A stretch of 64,000 bases of DNA. It comes from JAWWPY01 sp963822825 (GTDB taxonomy: Bacteria; Actinomycetota; Actinomycetes; Streptosporangiales; Streptosporangiaceae). Under the pieces are notes generated by a model. The model searched no databases and was not told the origin of the DNA. It was given only the letters and a program-made list of their open reading frames with translations. Position numbers and translations under genes: made by a program. Every line of letters starts with the position of its first letter. Within the stretch, counting starts at the first letter, position 1. Shown here piece after piece: positions 45,801 through 54,514 of this stretch. The stretch covers positions 248,001-312,000 of the forward strand of contig CAWGIW010000005.1 of the NCBI GenBank assembly GCA_963822825.1, read 5' to 3'.

Positions 45801-46718
45801 TCAGGCCTGTTTGAGCAGCGCGCGGAGCATGTCTTGGCTGGCTGCGCCGGTTTCGGCCTGGACACACAATTGGTCCATGATGGTCACATAGTCGAGGACG
45901 TCGCCGGGTTGGTCGAGGTAGAGCGCGCTGTTGAGCTGTTCGAGGTAGACCAGATCGGCCACGTCGGGTTCGGGGAACCGCAAAATGGTAAACGGGCCGC
46001 CGGCCGCGGCGTGCGGGCCGGAGTTGAACGGGACGATCTGCAGCGTAACGTTGGGCAGGTCGGCCATGTACAGCAGGTGTTCCAGTTGGGCGCGCATCAC
46101 CGTGGGGCCGTCCGGGGCGCGGCGCAGCGCCGCTTCGTCCAGCACCGCCCAGAACTCGGGGGCGTCGGGCTGGGTCAGCAGCTGCCGGCGTTTCATCCGG
46201 AAACTGACCCGGCGGTCGACCTCCTCCCTCGGCGCGCGGGCGTTGGCGATGAGGATGACGGCCCGGGCGTAGTCCTCGGTCTGCAGCAGGCCATGGACGA
46301 ACTGCACCTCGTAGGTGCGGATGATCGATGCGGATCTTTCCAATCCGACGTAGAGCTCGAGCCATCTGGGCAGAACGTCGCTGTACTGCTGCCACCAACC
46401 CGGAGCGTTGGCCTGGCGGGCCAGGGTCAGCAGCTCTTCGCGTTCGGTCTCGTCGGTAACCCCGTACAGGCTGAGCAGATCGGCCACATCGCGTTGTTTG
46501 GCGCCGCTGCGCCCTCGCTCCAAACGGCTGATCTTGGAATGGGTGGCCCGGATCGCCTGGCCGGCCTCATCGCTCGTGACGTTGCTGGCTTCCCGCAGCC
46601 GTCGTAGCTGAGAGCCGAGCACTATCCGCAACGCCATCGGCCCACTGCGCGCGCCGACGAGCGCCCCGTCGGACGCCGAGCGGGCTGACACGCTCTTCCG
46701 TGCCTGATCCGAGATCAT
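45801..46718 (-). CDS. XRE-family regulator with DUF5753
   Basis: Actinomycete regulator of about 305 residues. The N-terminal helix-turn-helix is LGSQLRRLREASNVTSDEAG, then RATHSKISRLERGRSGAK; the C-terminal DUF5753 begins WWQQYSDVLPRWLELYVGLE and contains the usual YEVQFVHGLLQTEDYARAV and LPNVTLQIVPF. Start 46718 has GGAG five bases upstream; 46637 (MALRIVLG) is an alternative. A DUF397 gene lies just upstream in the same direction. Such pairs act as developmental or antibiotic regulators or as toxin-antitoxin-like modules in streptomycetes. The target here is unknown. Confidence 0.88.
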   Translation of the reverse strand: MISDQARKSVSARSASDGALVGARSGPMALRIVLGSQLRRLREASNVTSDEAGQAIRATHSKISRLERGRSGAKQRDVADLLSLYGVTDETEREELLTLARQANAPGWWQQYSDVLPRWLELYVGLERSASIIRTYEVQFVHGLLQTEDYARAVILIANARAPREEVDRRVSFRMKRRQLLTQPDAPEFWAVLDEAALRRAPDGPTVMRAQLEHLLYMADLPNVTLQIVPFNSGPHAAAGGPFTILRFPEPDVADLVYLEQLNSALYLDQPGDVLDYVTIMDQLCVQAETGAASQDMLRALLKQA

Positions 46719-46838
46719 CTGGCTCCGTCGGGATAACAGCGGGCCTAGCAAACTCACCCGAGTGTCCCACTTTCCCATCCCCGTTGCATAGCCGCTCGTT
46801 GCGGCACAGCCCGCGATTCTGCCTGCGGAAATGGCCCA

Positions 46839-47079
46839 TCAGCGGACAAGGTAGTCAAACTGGCCGTCCTTGACCCCTCGGATGAACGCGGTGATCTCGG
46901 CGGGGGTGTAGATCAGCGCAGGACCGCTGCGAAAGCGCGAATTACGGACGGCGATTGCCCCGTCAGGCAGCTCGGCGACCTCCAGGCAGCTCCCGTTCGG
47001 GTTGCTGTGGTCGCTCTTGCGCCAGCTGACCTCCGACAGTTCGGAGGGCCGGCATGCCGTTGTAGATCTGGGCCATCAT
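46839..47079 (-). CDS. DUF397 protein (one frameshift)
   Basis: Small partner of the XRE/DUF5753 regulator. The intact body reads ELSEVSWRKSDHSNPNGSCL, EVAELPDGAIAVRNSRF and SGPALIYTPAEITAFIRGVK, a textbook DUF397. In this frame there is no start codon, because the ATG-led MAQIYNGMPA lies one base out of frame; removing one C from the run near 47045 gives the expected continuous MAQIYNGMPASELSEVSW. Thus either a one-base assembly error or an inactivating insertion. Stop TGA is at 46839-46841. Confidence 0.75.
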
Positions 47080-47183
47080 CCTTTTTCACCCCTGAGTCCT
47101 CGCCGGCCAACACACCCCGGCCGGTGTCCGTTAGCACTGGCAGCACGGTATCGCGTGCACGTGCATTTGTTCGTTCAATCAGA

Positions 47184-47219
47184 TGTTCTTGCGGATGTTC
47201 TCGCAACTGTACTTGCGGC
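47184..47219. repeat. Three 12-bp tandem repeats in the DUF397/hypothetical gap
   Basis: TGTTCTTGCGGA, TGTTCTCGCAAC and TGTACTTGCGGC follow one another in the divergent promoter region between the DUF397 gene and the small gene at 47314. A spacing near one helical turn would suit cooperative binding by the XRE regulator. Confidence 0.6.
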
Positions 47220-47313
47220 TGCACGGCCCAGGCGAGAGGATATTGTCGTGGGCCACCACTCGGCGGCACCAGAACCCCAATAACCCGAGTCGATCTGTAC
47301 GCGGAAGGCCGGC

Positions 47314-47589
47314 ATGCGGAACCTCAGCGACACAGACCGGCGAGCGCTCCGGCTCGCCGACGGCCTGCAGAAGGCAGTGACTCAGTGGCTCAGCCACCGC
47401 GGCGAGGACCAGCCCTGCACGGTCTCCCCCTTTGTCGATGCGGCCGGGCAGCCGGCCGTGATCATCAAGATGAATGCCCAGGTGGCCTCGGCCATGATCG
47501 ACAGCCTCAATCAGCAGCACGCCCGCTCCGCCGAACAACCAGGCCCCGGCAGCACCTCCGGCTACGCGCCGCCACCAACGGGCTGGTAG
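47314..47589 (+). CDS. Small hypothetical protein divergent from DUF397
   Basis: A 91-residue cytoplasmic protein with GGAAGG five bases before ATG 47314. It starts MRNLSDTDRRALRLADGLQK, has a compact body with VSPFVDAAGQPAVIIKMNAQ and ends with a Pro/Gly/Ser tail. No family is recognised. It faces away from the DUF397/XRE pair across a gap with 12-bp repeats and may be regulated by them. Confidence 0.65.
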   Translation: MRNLSDTDRRALRLADGLQKAVTQWLSHRGEDQPCTVSPFVDAAGQPAVIIKMNAQVASAMIDSLNQQHARSAEQPGPGSTSGYAPPPTGW

Positions 47590-47736
47590 GTGAGGGTGTC
47601 GAGGCGGATCGCGATCTCCCCGGTGGAGCTGAAGTAAGGACCCAGCCTGACCGCCGCCGGGATGCTGACCGCCGCCTTCGCCGTGCCCAGGACGTGGACG
47701 TGCTTTCCGCGCCCCTCGCGGGCCCGGGCTGGCTAA

Positions 47737-47750
47737 GGGACCACCGGTAG
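47737..47750. promoter_or_regulatory. DosR/DevR-like box E
   Basis: GGGACCACCGGTAG carries an exact left half and a weak right half. Its centre is 21 bases from box F, repeating the paired layout of boxes A and B. Confidence 0.5.
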
Positions 47751-47757
47751 GTTAGCC

Positions 47758-47771
47758 GGGACCTTGGTCCC
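47758..47771. promoter_or_regulatory. DosR/DevR-like box F
   Basis: GGGACCTTGGTCCC is a perfect 14-base palindrome, 107 bases before the second PPOX gene. It has the DosR half-site GGGAC in both arms. Confidence 0.75.
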
Positions 47772-47877
47772 TACCGGCGCATGCCACCCGTCATGGGACA
47801 GTGGTCACCTCGGGCCGAGCGCATATGACCCTCGCCCTACCACGGGGACGCGAGCGCGTTGCCCTCCTGGAGGTGCA

Positions 47878-48288
47878 ATGATCACTGACGTCCGACAACT
47901 GGAAGCGTTGCCCCGGGAGGAATCCCTCCGGCTGCTTGGCACCGCTTCCCTGGGCCGCGTGGTCTTCACACTGTTCGCGCTCCCGGCCATCCGGCCGGTC
48001 AACCACATCGTGGAGGACGACAAGATCGTCATTCGGACGCATCTGGGCGCCGCGATCGCCTCCGCTGTGGACGGCACCGGCACCGTGGTCGCCTACGAGG
48101 CCGACATGATCGACCCCGATGATCACCTCGGCTGGAGCGTCATCGTCGTGGGGAGGGCCAGCCTGGTGACCGATCCCGGCGAGATCATCCGGTACCAGCA
48201 GGCGCTGCGGCCCTGGGTGTCCGGGGACCTGGACCAGGTCATCGTCATCACGGCGGACATGGTGGACGGTTTCCGGCTCACCCGCTGA
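47878..48288 (+). CDS. PPOX-fold protein 2
   Basis: A 136-residue split-barrel flavin-type protein: LEALPREESLRLLGTASLGR, AIRPVNHIVEDDKIVIRT, then VAYEADMIDPDDHLGWSVIV and GRASLV. ATG 47878 follows GGAGG. It lacks the Pro/Gly-rich leader of the first PPOX protein. Two DosR-like boxes lie upstream, so it is the best-supported target in the cluster. By family it may bind FMN, F420 or haem breakdown products; nothing in the sequence decides. Confidence 0.88.
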   Translation: MITDVRQLEALPREESLRLLGTASLGRVVFTLFALPAIRPVNHIVEDDKIVIRTHLGAAIASAVDGTGTVVAYEADMIDPDDHLGWSVIVVGRASLVTDPGEIIRYQQALRPWVSGDLDQVIVITADMVDGFRLTR

Positions 48289-48437
48289 CCGGCACGGTTA
48301 CGCGTCCGGAGGAGCCCAGCAACTCAGTGCCTGGCGGACGCCGAAGAGCCGCTCGTCGTCCCACCTCGACTGTGGGATGGGGCTCAGGAACACCTGCGCG
48401 ATGCCGGCGATGCCGATGGCCGAAAGGCCCTGAGCGG

Positions 48438-48451
48438 GAGGACTTCGGCCC
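48438..48451. promoter_or_regulatory. Weak DosR-like box G
   Basis: GAGGACTTCGGCCC matches the central GGACTTCGG of the DosR type but has a poor right arm. It lies 94 bases before the DUF1918 gene. Marginal. Confidence 0.3.
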
Positions 48452-48544
48452 GATGACCGACTCCCGCCCCAGGCGCGATCATGGTTGAGACAGGTCGATC
48501 GGGGGGTTGACCCGCCGCAGGCGGGGGCGGCAGAAGGGCGCGCC

Positions 48545-48772
48545 ATGAGAGCCCATGTGGGTGACCGGCTGATCACGGAAGGCGCTGACAGCCAGCGTGC
48601 ATGCGTGATCATCGGCCTGCACCATGGGGACGGATCGCCCCCCTATGTGGTGCGATGGCTGAGCGATGGTCACATCGCGCTCATGTTTCCCGGCCCGTAC
48701 ACCAAGCTCGTCCATCCCAGCCCAGAGACCATGGAACACAGCGGGCGGCCGAACCACGCTCCGGGCCCATGA
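48545..48772 (+). CDS. DUF1918 protein
   Basis: A 75-residue protein of family DUF1918: MRAHVGDRLITEGADSQRAC, then GSPPYVVRWLSDGHIALMFP and PGPYTKLV. The family is a small SH3-like barrel common in actinobacteria, of unknown role. Its stop lies next to the start region of the following acetyltransferase fusion gene, so both are probably co-translated. Confidence 0.85.
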   Translation: MRAHVGDRLITEGADSQRACVIIGLHHGDGSPPYVVRWLSDGHIALMFPGPYTKLVHPSPETMEHSGRPNHAPGP

Positions 48773-48783
48773 AAGGTGATCCG

Positions 48784-51475
48784 GTGACCGAACCGACGGC
48801 GGATGTGCGCTCGTACGCACTGCTCGCTGATGGCGCCACCATCGAGGTCAGGCCGGCCGGCCGGCCTGACCTCGACCGGGTCCTGCGGTTCCACCAGGCA
48901 ATGTCTCCCGACCACCGGTACCTGCGCTTCTTCAGCATGAGCAAACGGGCGCCCGAGCAGGAGGCACAGCGGGTGTGCCGGCCCGCCCACGTAGATCACG
49001 CGGCGCTGCTGGCGCTGCTCAACGACGAGCTGGTAGGGGTCGCCAGCTACGAGCCCACAAGCCGCCCCGGGGCCGCCGAAGTCGCCTTCGCGGTGGCTGA
49101 TCAGATGCACGGACGGGGCGTCGCCACCCTGCTCCTGGAACACCTGGTCTCCGTGGCCCGGGCGCGGGGCGTCGCGTTCCTGACCGCCGAGACGCTGCCG
49201 GAGAACAGCGCCATGCTCCGCGTGTTCGCCGACGCCGGCCTGAGCGTGCGGCGCCGGATGGCCGACGGGGTAGTCGAACTGACCATGCTGGTCCCCCGCG
49301 GCGTGGCGCTGAGCGAGGCCAGCCCGTATCTGGACGCGGTGGCGGGCCGGGAACAGCGCGCCGACGTGGCGAGCCTGGTGCCGTTGCTGGCCCCGAGGTC
49401 GGTCGCGGTGATCGGCGCGGGTCACCGGCCCGGGTCGATCGGCCGGGCGATCCTGCTCAACATCCGCGACGCCGGGTTCGCGGGCACCCTGCACGCGGTG
49501 AACCCGCACCTGAGCGACATCGAGGGCATCCCGTGTGCGGACTCGGTCTCGGCGCTGACCGAACCGCCGGACCTCGCGATCGTGGCGGTGCCCGCGGCGA
49601 GCGTCCTCGACGCGGCCCAGGAGTGCGGCAAACGCCAGGTAAAAGCGCTGGTCGTGATCACCTCCGAGCTCGACGCCGGGCAGCAGGCAGGCCTGCTCGA
49701 CGCCGGCAGGCGCTGGGGCATGCGCCTGGTCGGCCCCAACTGCTTCGGTATCGCGGTCCCCGGGATCGGGCTGGACGCCACGTTCGCCGCGCATCATCCG
49801 GCCCCGGGCCTGGCCGGCTTGGCCGCGCAATCCGGCGGGGTGGGCATCGCGCTGCTCGAGCATCTCTCCCGGCTCGGCATCGGCATCTCCTCCTTCGCAT
49901 CGGTCGGCGACAAACTGGACGTATCCGGGAACGACATGCTGATGTGGTGGGAGAAGGACAACACCACCAAGCTCGCCGTGCTGTACCTGGAGTCGTTCGG
50001 CAGCCCGCGCAAGTTCGCCCGTACCGCGCGCCGGGTCAGTGCCACCCTGCCGGTACTGACCGTGCACGCGGGACGGTCCGCCCCCGGGCAGCGCGCCGCC
50101 GCCTCGCACACCGCGGTCGCGGCGGCCCCGCTCATCACCCGTCAGGCCCTGTTCGAGCAGGCCGGGATCATCGCGACTACCAGCCTCGGCGAACTGCTCG
50201 ACGCGACCGCGCTGCTCGCCTGCCAGCCGATCCCGGCGGGCAGCCGGGTATGCGTCGTGTCCAACGCCGGAGGGGCGGGCGTGCTGGCCGCGGACGCCTG
50301 CACCGAGGCGGGCCTGACCGTGACCACGATGAGCCCGGCCGCCCGCGACCGGCTGCGCCGGATCCTGCCGTCCGGCGCCTCGGTCAGCGGGCCGGTGGAC
50401 ACCACCGCCGCGGCCCCGGCCGACGCGTTCCGCGGCTGCCTGGCCGAACTGGCCAGCAACGGCGAATCGGACGCGATGATCGTCCTGGTGGTGCCGACCG
50501 CCGCCGCGGACCTGGTGCCCACGCTCACCGCTGGCCCGCTGGACGTGCCGGTTGCCGCCGTCGTCCTCGACCAGCCCGAAGCGGTCAGGATGCTCCCCGG
50601 CCGCGGCGGCGCACCGGACGTGCCCGCCTACGCCTACCCGGAGGGCGCGGCCCGGGCGCTGGGCCGGGCGGCCAGGTACGGTATCTGGCGGTCCCGGCCG
50701 GCCGGGACGATCCCGGAGATCGACGGGCTGCGGGTACCGGAGGCGCGGGCACTGATCGGGTCCTTCCTCAGCCGGGTGCCCGGCGGCGGCTGGCTGCCGG
50801 TCGCCGAGACGCAGGCCCTGCTGCGCTGCTACGGCGTGCCGCTGGTCACCACGGTGACGGTGCACGACACGGCCGCGGCGGTGGCCGCGGCGGCCAGGCT
50901 GGGCCGCCACGTGGTGATCAAGGCTGACGTGCCCGGCCTGGTGCATAAGAGTGATGCCGGCGCCGTCGAACTTGACCTGCGTGGGGCCCGCGAGGTGCGC
51001 GGCGCGATGCACCGGCTGGAGAAACGATTCCCGGGCCTGGCTCTCCGGGGTCATCGTCCAGCCGATGATCGCCGGAGGGATCGAGCTCATCATGGGGGTG
51101 GTGCAGGAGCCGGTGTTCGGCCCGGTGGTGGTGTTCGGCCTCGGCGGGGTGGCGACCGAAGTGCTCGGCGACCACGCGGCCCGGCTCGCGCCACTCACCG
51201 GCGCCGACGCCGACGACCTGATCCACTCGGTCCGCGCCGCCCCGCTGCTGCTCGGCTTTCGCGGCCAGCCCGCCGTTGACCTCGGCCAGCTACGCGACAC
51301 GCTGCTGCGGGTCTCCCAGCTCGCCGGCGACCTGCCCCAGGTCGCCGAGCTCGACCTGAACCCGGTGATCGCGCGCCCGGACGGCATCACCGCCGTGGAC
51401 GCGCGCATCCGGGTCACCAGCCACGGAACCGACGACCCGTTCCTGCGCCAGCTCCGGTCAGCGCCTGCCCGCTAG
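48784..51475 (+). CDS. GNAT / NDP-forming acyl-CoA synthetase fusion (one frameshift)
   Basis: Protein of about 896 residues. An N-terminal GNAT domain (about 15-165; MHGRGVATLLLEHLVSVARA is the acetyl-CoA loop) is fused to a CoA-binding domain (RSVAVIGAGHRPGSIGRAIL), a ligase-CoA domain with SHT around the possible phospho-His, and an ATP-grasp domain (VVIKADVPGLVHKSDAGAVE). A frame change near 51035-51045 joins to VIVQPMIAGGIELIMGVVQE and ends near ELDLNPVIARPDG. Related Pat enzymes acetylate metabolic proteins, often in response to energy state. GTG 48784 is chosen for GGTGATCC just upstream, nearly complementary to the 16S rRNA end; ATG 48769 is also in frame. Confidence 0.85.
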
Positions 51476-51484
51476 GAACAGCAC

Positions 51485-52021
51485 TTAGCCCGCCGGGGGC
51501 GGCAGGGCGACCCGGTCCGGGGTCAGCGACCGGCGGTGCAGCACCCGGCCGCCCAGCCGATGCGCCTCCCGGGCCAGGTCAGCGGGCGGAACCGCGACGA
51601 CCGGGCAGTGCGCGTGGGCCAGGCAGTAGCGACTTACCCGGGAGCCGGTCATGCGCCGCAGCGCGCCCCGGCGGCCGGCCCCCACGACGAGCAGGTCCCG
51701 GGTCCGGCAGGCGGCGTCGACGAGCACCTGGCCCGCCGCGCCGCGCAGCACGGTGGGCGCGGCCCGGAGGTCGGTGGGCAGGCCGCCCCAGGCCAGGTCG
51801 AGCGCATCCCAGAGCCGCTGCCAGGCGGCCTCTTTCCAGATCTTGCGCAAGTAGGCGGACGGCTGACGGCGGTCGGCCTGGTCGCCGCCGGGGGGCAGCC
51901 AGGCGAGCACGGGGATGAGGGCGGCATCGTCGTCGCGGGCCAGGTCCGCCGCGAAACGCAGCGCCTGGAGGCTGCCGGGCGATCCGCTCGCCCCGACGAT
52001 GATCCGACGTGGGCCGGACAC
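51485..52021 (-). CDS. Universal stress protein 2
   Basis: UspA-fold protein, 178 residues, with GTG 52021 behind AAGGAG. The N-terminus reads RRIIVGASGSPGSLQALRFA and the nucleotide loop region is RDLLVVGAGRRGALRRMTGS, with AHCPVVAVPPA after it. The GxxG-(9x)-G(S/T) pattern survives. A longer frame to 52195 exists but passes through a direct-repeat region without a ribosome binding site. It converges on the acetyltransferase fusion gene with a nine-base gap. Confidence 0.85.
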   Translation of the reverse strand: MSGPRRIIVGASGSPGSLQALRFAADLARDDDAALIPVLAWLPPGGDQADRRQPSAYLRKIWKEAAWQRLWDALDLAWGGLPTDLRAAPTVLRGAAGQVLVDAACRTRDLLVVGAGRRGALRRMTGSRVSRYCLAHAHCPVVAVPPADLAREAHRLGGRVLHRRSLTPDRVALPPPAG

Positions 52022-52096
52022 AGTAACGCTCCTTACGGACGTGGTGGAGTTGTCACCCTCCAGATAACCTCCCCGGCGCCGCGCGGCCAAACGGAC

Positions 52097-52174
52097 TGAC
52101 GCGATCCATGCGGCCAGTCGGCTGATCCAACCCCCCAGCCGGTGATCCACTCCACGCCGGTCGGTTGATCCACA
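52097..52174. repeat. Degenerate GATCCA repeats upstream of the USP and MFS genes
   Basis: Four imperfect units of about 20 bases, each containing GATCCA or TGATCCA after a CGG-rich stretch, fill the divergent gap between the universal stress gene and the exporter. Periodicity near two helical turns is suggestive of protein binding, but the repeat could be neutral. Confidence 0.45.
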
Positions 52175-52182
52175 CAAATATT

Positions 52183-52212
52183 TTGACAGAGGCATCTTTA
52201 TGAGAGTAACTT
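52183..52212 (+). promoter_or_regulatory. Candidate promoter of the MFS exporter
   Basis: TTGACA at 52183-52188 and TAACTT at 52207-52212, 18 bases apart, make the clearest sigma-70-like pair seen in the window. The region is unusually AT-rich for this genome. The downstream inverted repeat would block it. Confidence 0.5.
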
Positions 52213-52236
52213 TCTATTAACCGACGCTCTAGAAAG
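52210..52236. promoter_or_regulatory. Candidate TetR operator
   Basis: CTTTCTA and TAGAAAG form a perfect seven-base inverted repeat with 13 bases between, directly after the -10 candidate and before the exporter start, the expected position for repression by the TetR protein encoded after the exporter. Confidence 0.6.
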
Positions 52237-52248
52237 AGGGTGAACATC

Positions 52249-53889
52249 ATGAACGTATCCGACCGGCGCCGGTGGCTGGCGCTGGTCGCCATCGCCGCGA
52301 GCGTGCTGGTCGTCGGCCTCGACCTGACCGTGCTCAACCTGGCGCTGCCCACTCTCTCTTCCCAGCTGCACGCCTCCACGAGCGACCTGCAGTGGTTCTC
52401 CGCCGCGTACAGCCTGGTGCTGGCCGCGGCGCTGCTGCCGGCCGGCCTGCTCGGTGACCGGTTCGGGCGCAAAAGGCTGTTGCTGATCGCGCTGGTGGTG
52501 TTCGGGGCCAGCTCGGCCGCTTGTGCCTTCGCCACCTCCTCCGGCGGGCTGATCGCTGCCCGCGCGGTACTCGGGCTCGGCGCCGCCGCCGTCCTGCCCA
52601 TGTCGATCGCCATCCTGCCGGTCCTCTTCACGGCGGAGGAGCGGCCGCGGGCGATCGCGATCGTGATGGGCGCGACCTTCATCGGCTACCCGGTTGGCCC
52701 GCTGCTGGGCGGCTGGCTGCTGGACAACTTCTGGTGGGGCTCGGTCTTCCTGATCAACGTGCCGGTCGTGGTGCTGGCCCTGATCGCCGTCGCCCTGCTG
52801 ATGCCGGAGTCGCGCGGGGAGCGGGGCCGCCCGATCGATGTCACCGGAATCGGGCTCTCCAGCCTGGGCCTGGCCGGACTGACGTACGGCTTCATCAAGG
52901 CCGGGCAGAGCGGCTGGAGCGACGCCGTCACGCTGATCGGCATCCTCGGCGGCACCGCCCTGATCGTCGTCTTCGTGGCCTGGGAGCGCTACGTGACCCG
53001 GCGCACCGCCGCCGGGACACGGCGGCAGCCTCTGATCGAACTGGCGCTGTTCCGCTCGGCCTCCTTCACCTGGGGAACGATCTTGACCACCATGGTCTCC
53101 TTCGCGCTGTTCGGCATCCTGTTCGCCATGCCGCTGTACTTCCAGGAGGTCAGAGGGGTCAACGCGTTCGGCAGCGGGCTCAGGCTGCTGCCGATGATCG
53201 GCGGGATGGTGCTCGGCATGCTCGTCAGCACCCGGCTGCAGACCGCGCCCAAGAGCCCGGCTGGCGCACCGCCCGCCGGTCCCCGGGTCGGCGTCCGGGC
53301 CTTGGTGACGGTCGGCTTCGCCGTGATGGCCGTTGCACTGGCGGTCGGCGCGACTACGAGCACCCACAGCGGAACGGTCTTCGCCGCGGCCTGGTTCGCC
53401 GCGGCGGGGCTCGGGCTTGGGTTCGCGATGCCGGCGGCCATGAACGCCGCTCTCGGTGCGCTCTCGGCGCAGCGCAGCGGCGCGGGCTCTGCTCTCATCT
53501 CCGCGATGCGCCAGGTCGGGGCCACCATCGGGGTAGCGGTGCTCGGTACCGTGCTGCTGTCCGCTTACCGCGGCCGGCTCGGCCTGACCGGCGTGCCGGC
53601 AGCCGTCAGCCAGGCCGTACGCGGTAGCGCGGCGGCCGGCGTCGAGGTGGCCCGCAAGCTTGACTCGGTCCCGCTGCTCGACTCGGTGCGCACCGCCTAT
53701 GTGCACGGCATGGACGTCATGCTGTGGGCCTGCGGCGGGATCGCGCTCACCAGCGCGCTGCTCGCGCTGGTCTTCCTGCCCCGCAAGGCCAGCCCCGGCC
53801 TAGCGGATCCGGCCGAAGCCAGCCTCCCGGTCGCGGCCTCGGGTCCGGGCGAGGAGAATCGGGAAGATGAACGACATGCTCGACGCTGA
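52249..53889 (+). CDS. MFS drug exporter, DHA2/EmrB-QacA type
   Basis: Proton-coupled efflux protein of about 546 residues and 14 predicted helices. Motifs include DLTVLNLALPTLSSQLHAST in helix 1, the loop LLGDRFGRKRLLLIALVV (motif A), RAVLGLGAAAVLPMSIAILP and the motif-C-like FIGYPVGPLLGGWLLDNFWW. ATG 52249 is eight bases after AGAGGG; GTG 52240 is in frame. The last 23 bases overlap the TetR gene. Substrate unknown; family members expel hydrophobic drugs and self-made antibiotics. Confidence 0.92.
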   Translation: MNVSDRRRWLALVAIAASVLVVGLDLTVLNLALPTLSSQLHASTSDLQWFSAAYSLVLAAALLPAGLLGDRFGRKRLLLIALVVFGASSAACAFATSSGGLIAARAVLGLGAAAVLPMSIAILPVLFTAEERPRAIAIVMGATFIGYPVGPLLGGWLLDNFWWGSVFLINVPVVVLALIAVALLMPESRGERGRPIDVTGIGLSSLGLAGLTYGFIKAGQSGWSDAVTLIGILGGTALIVVFVAWERYVTRRTAAGTRRQPLIELALFRSASFTWGTILTTMVSFALFGILFAMPLYFQEVRGVNAFGSGLRLLPMIGGMVLGMLVSTRLQTAPKSPAGAPPAGPRVGVRALVTVGFAVMAVALAVGATTSTHSGTVFAAAWFAAAGLGLGFAMPAAMNAALGALSAQRSGAGSALISAMRQVGATIGVAVLGTVLLSAYRGRLGLTGVPAAVSQAVRGSAAAGVEVARKLDSVPLLDSVRTAYVHGMDVMLWACGGIALTSALLALVFLPRKASPGLADPAEASLPVAASGPGEENREDERHARR

Positions 53890-54469
53890 CCGGCCCATCG
53901 GGCTGCGCGAGCGCAAGAAGGCCAGGACGCGTGCTGCCATCCGGGAGCACGCGTTGCGGCTGTTCCGCGAGCACGGGTACGGCGCCACGACCGTGGAGCA
54001 GATCGCTGAGGCGGCCGAGGTCTCCCCGGCCACGTTCTACCGCTACTTCCCCACGAAGGAAGACGTGGTCCTCCAGGACGACTTCGACGTGCTCGCGATG
54101 GACGTGTTCGAGGCACAGCCAGCCGGCCTCAGCACCATCGCGGCGATGCGCGCCACTGTGGCCCATATGCGTGCCTCGCTGACGCCCGCGGAGATTGAGC
54201 GGTTCCGGGAGACTACGGACCTGACCCTGACGATCCCCGAGGTGCGGGCCCGCGCGATAGACGAGTTCGTCCGCACGATCCAGGTGATGGGCGAGGCGGT
54301 GGCGCGGCGGGCCGGCCTGCCGCCTGATGACTTCGCCGCCCGGAATCTCGCAGGCGCGATTACCGGCGTGATCATGTCGGCGACGCTGCCGCTCAGGGCA
54401 GAGCCAGCGGACATGTTCGCGTCCATCGACGCCGCCCTGGCCCACCTGGAGGCAGGACTGCCGCTGTAG
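53867..54469 (+). CDS. TetR-family regulator of the exporter
   Basis: A 200-residue repressor with helix-turn-helix TRAAIREHALRLFREHGYGA, TTVEQIAEAAEVSPATFYRY, FPTKEDVV, then a ligand-binding domain with the MftR-like C-terminal pattern (ARNLAGAITGVIMSAT). It overlaps the exporter by 23 bases and so is co-translated with it; the 7-bp inverted repeat at 52210-52236 is the likely site for feedback control. Confidence 0.92.
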   Translation: MNDMLDADRPIGLRERKKARTRAAIREHALRLFREHGYGATTVEQIAEAAEVSPATFYRYFPTKEDVVLQDDFDVLAMDVFEAQPAGLSTIAAMRATVAHMRASLTPAEIERFRETTDLTLTIPEVRARAIDEFVRTIQVMGEAVARRAGLPPDDFAARNLAGAITGVIMSATLPLRAEPADMFASIDAALAHLEAGLPL

Positions 54470-54514
54470 CACCGCGCCGCCCGGGGGCACTCCCAGGGGG
54501 CACCGGGCACACGG

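Noticed and set aside
48438..48451. Seventh DosR-like box
   Set aside because: Only the centre matches; the right arm is poor. Kept as a low-confidence feature but not used as support for the regulon.
48670..51417. Very long open frame on the minus strand opposite the GNAT fusion
   Set aside because: It is Arg/Gly/His-rich, has no domain, and mirrors the coding strand of a clear Pat-like gene; typical GC-skew shadow.
52198..53706. 502-codon minus-strand frame opposite the MFS exporter
   Set aside because: Composition is rich in Gly/Arg/Asp/His with no domain; the plus strand has 14 membrane helices and MFS motifs.
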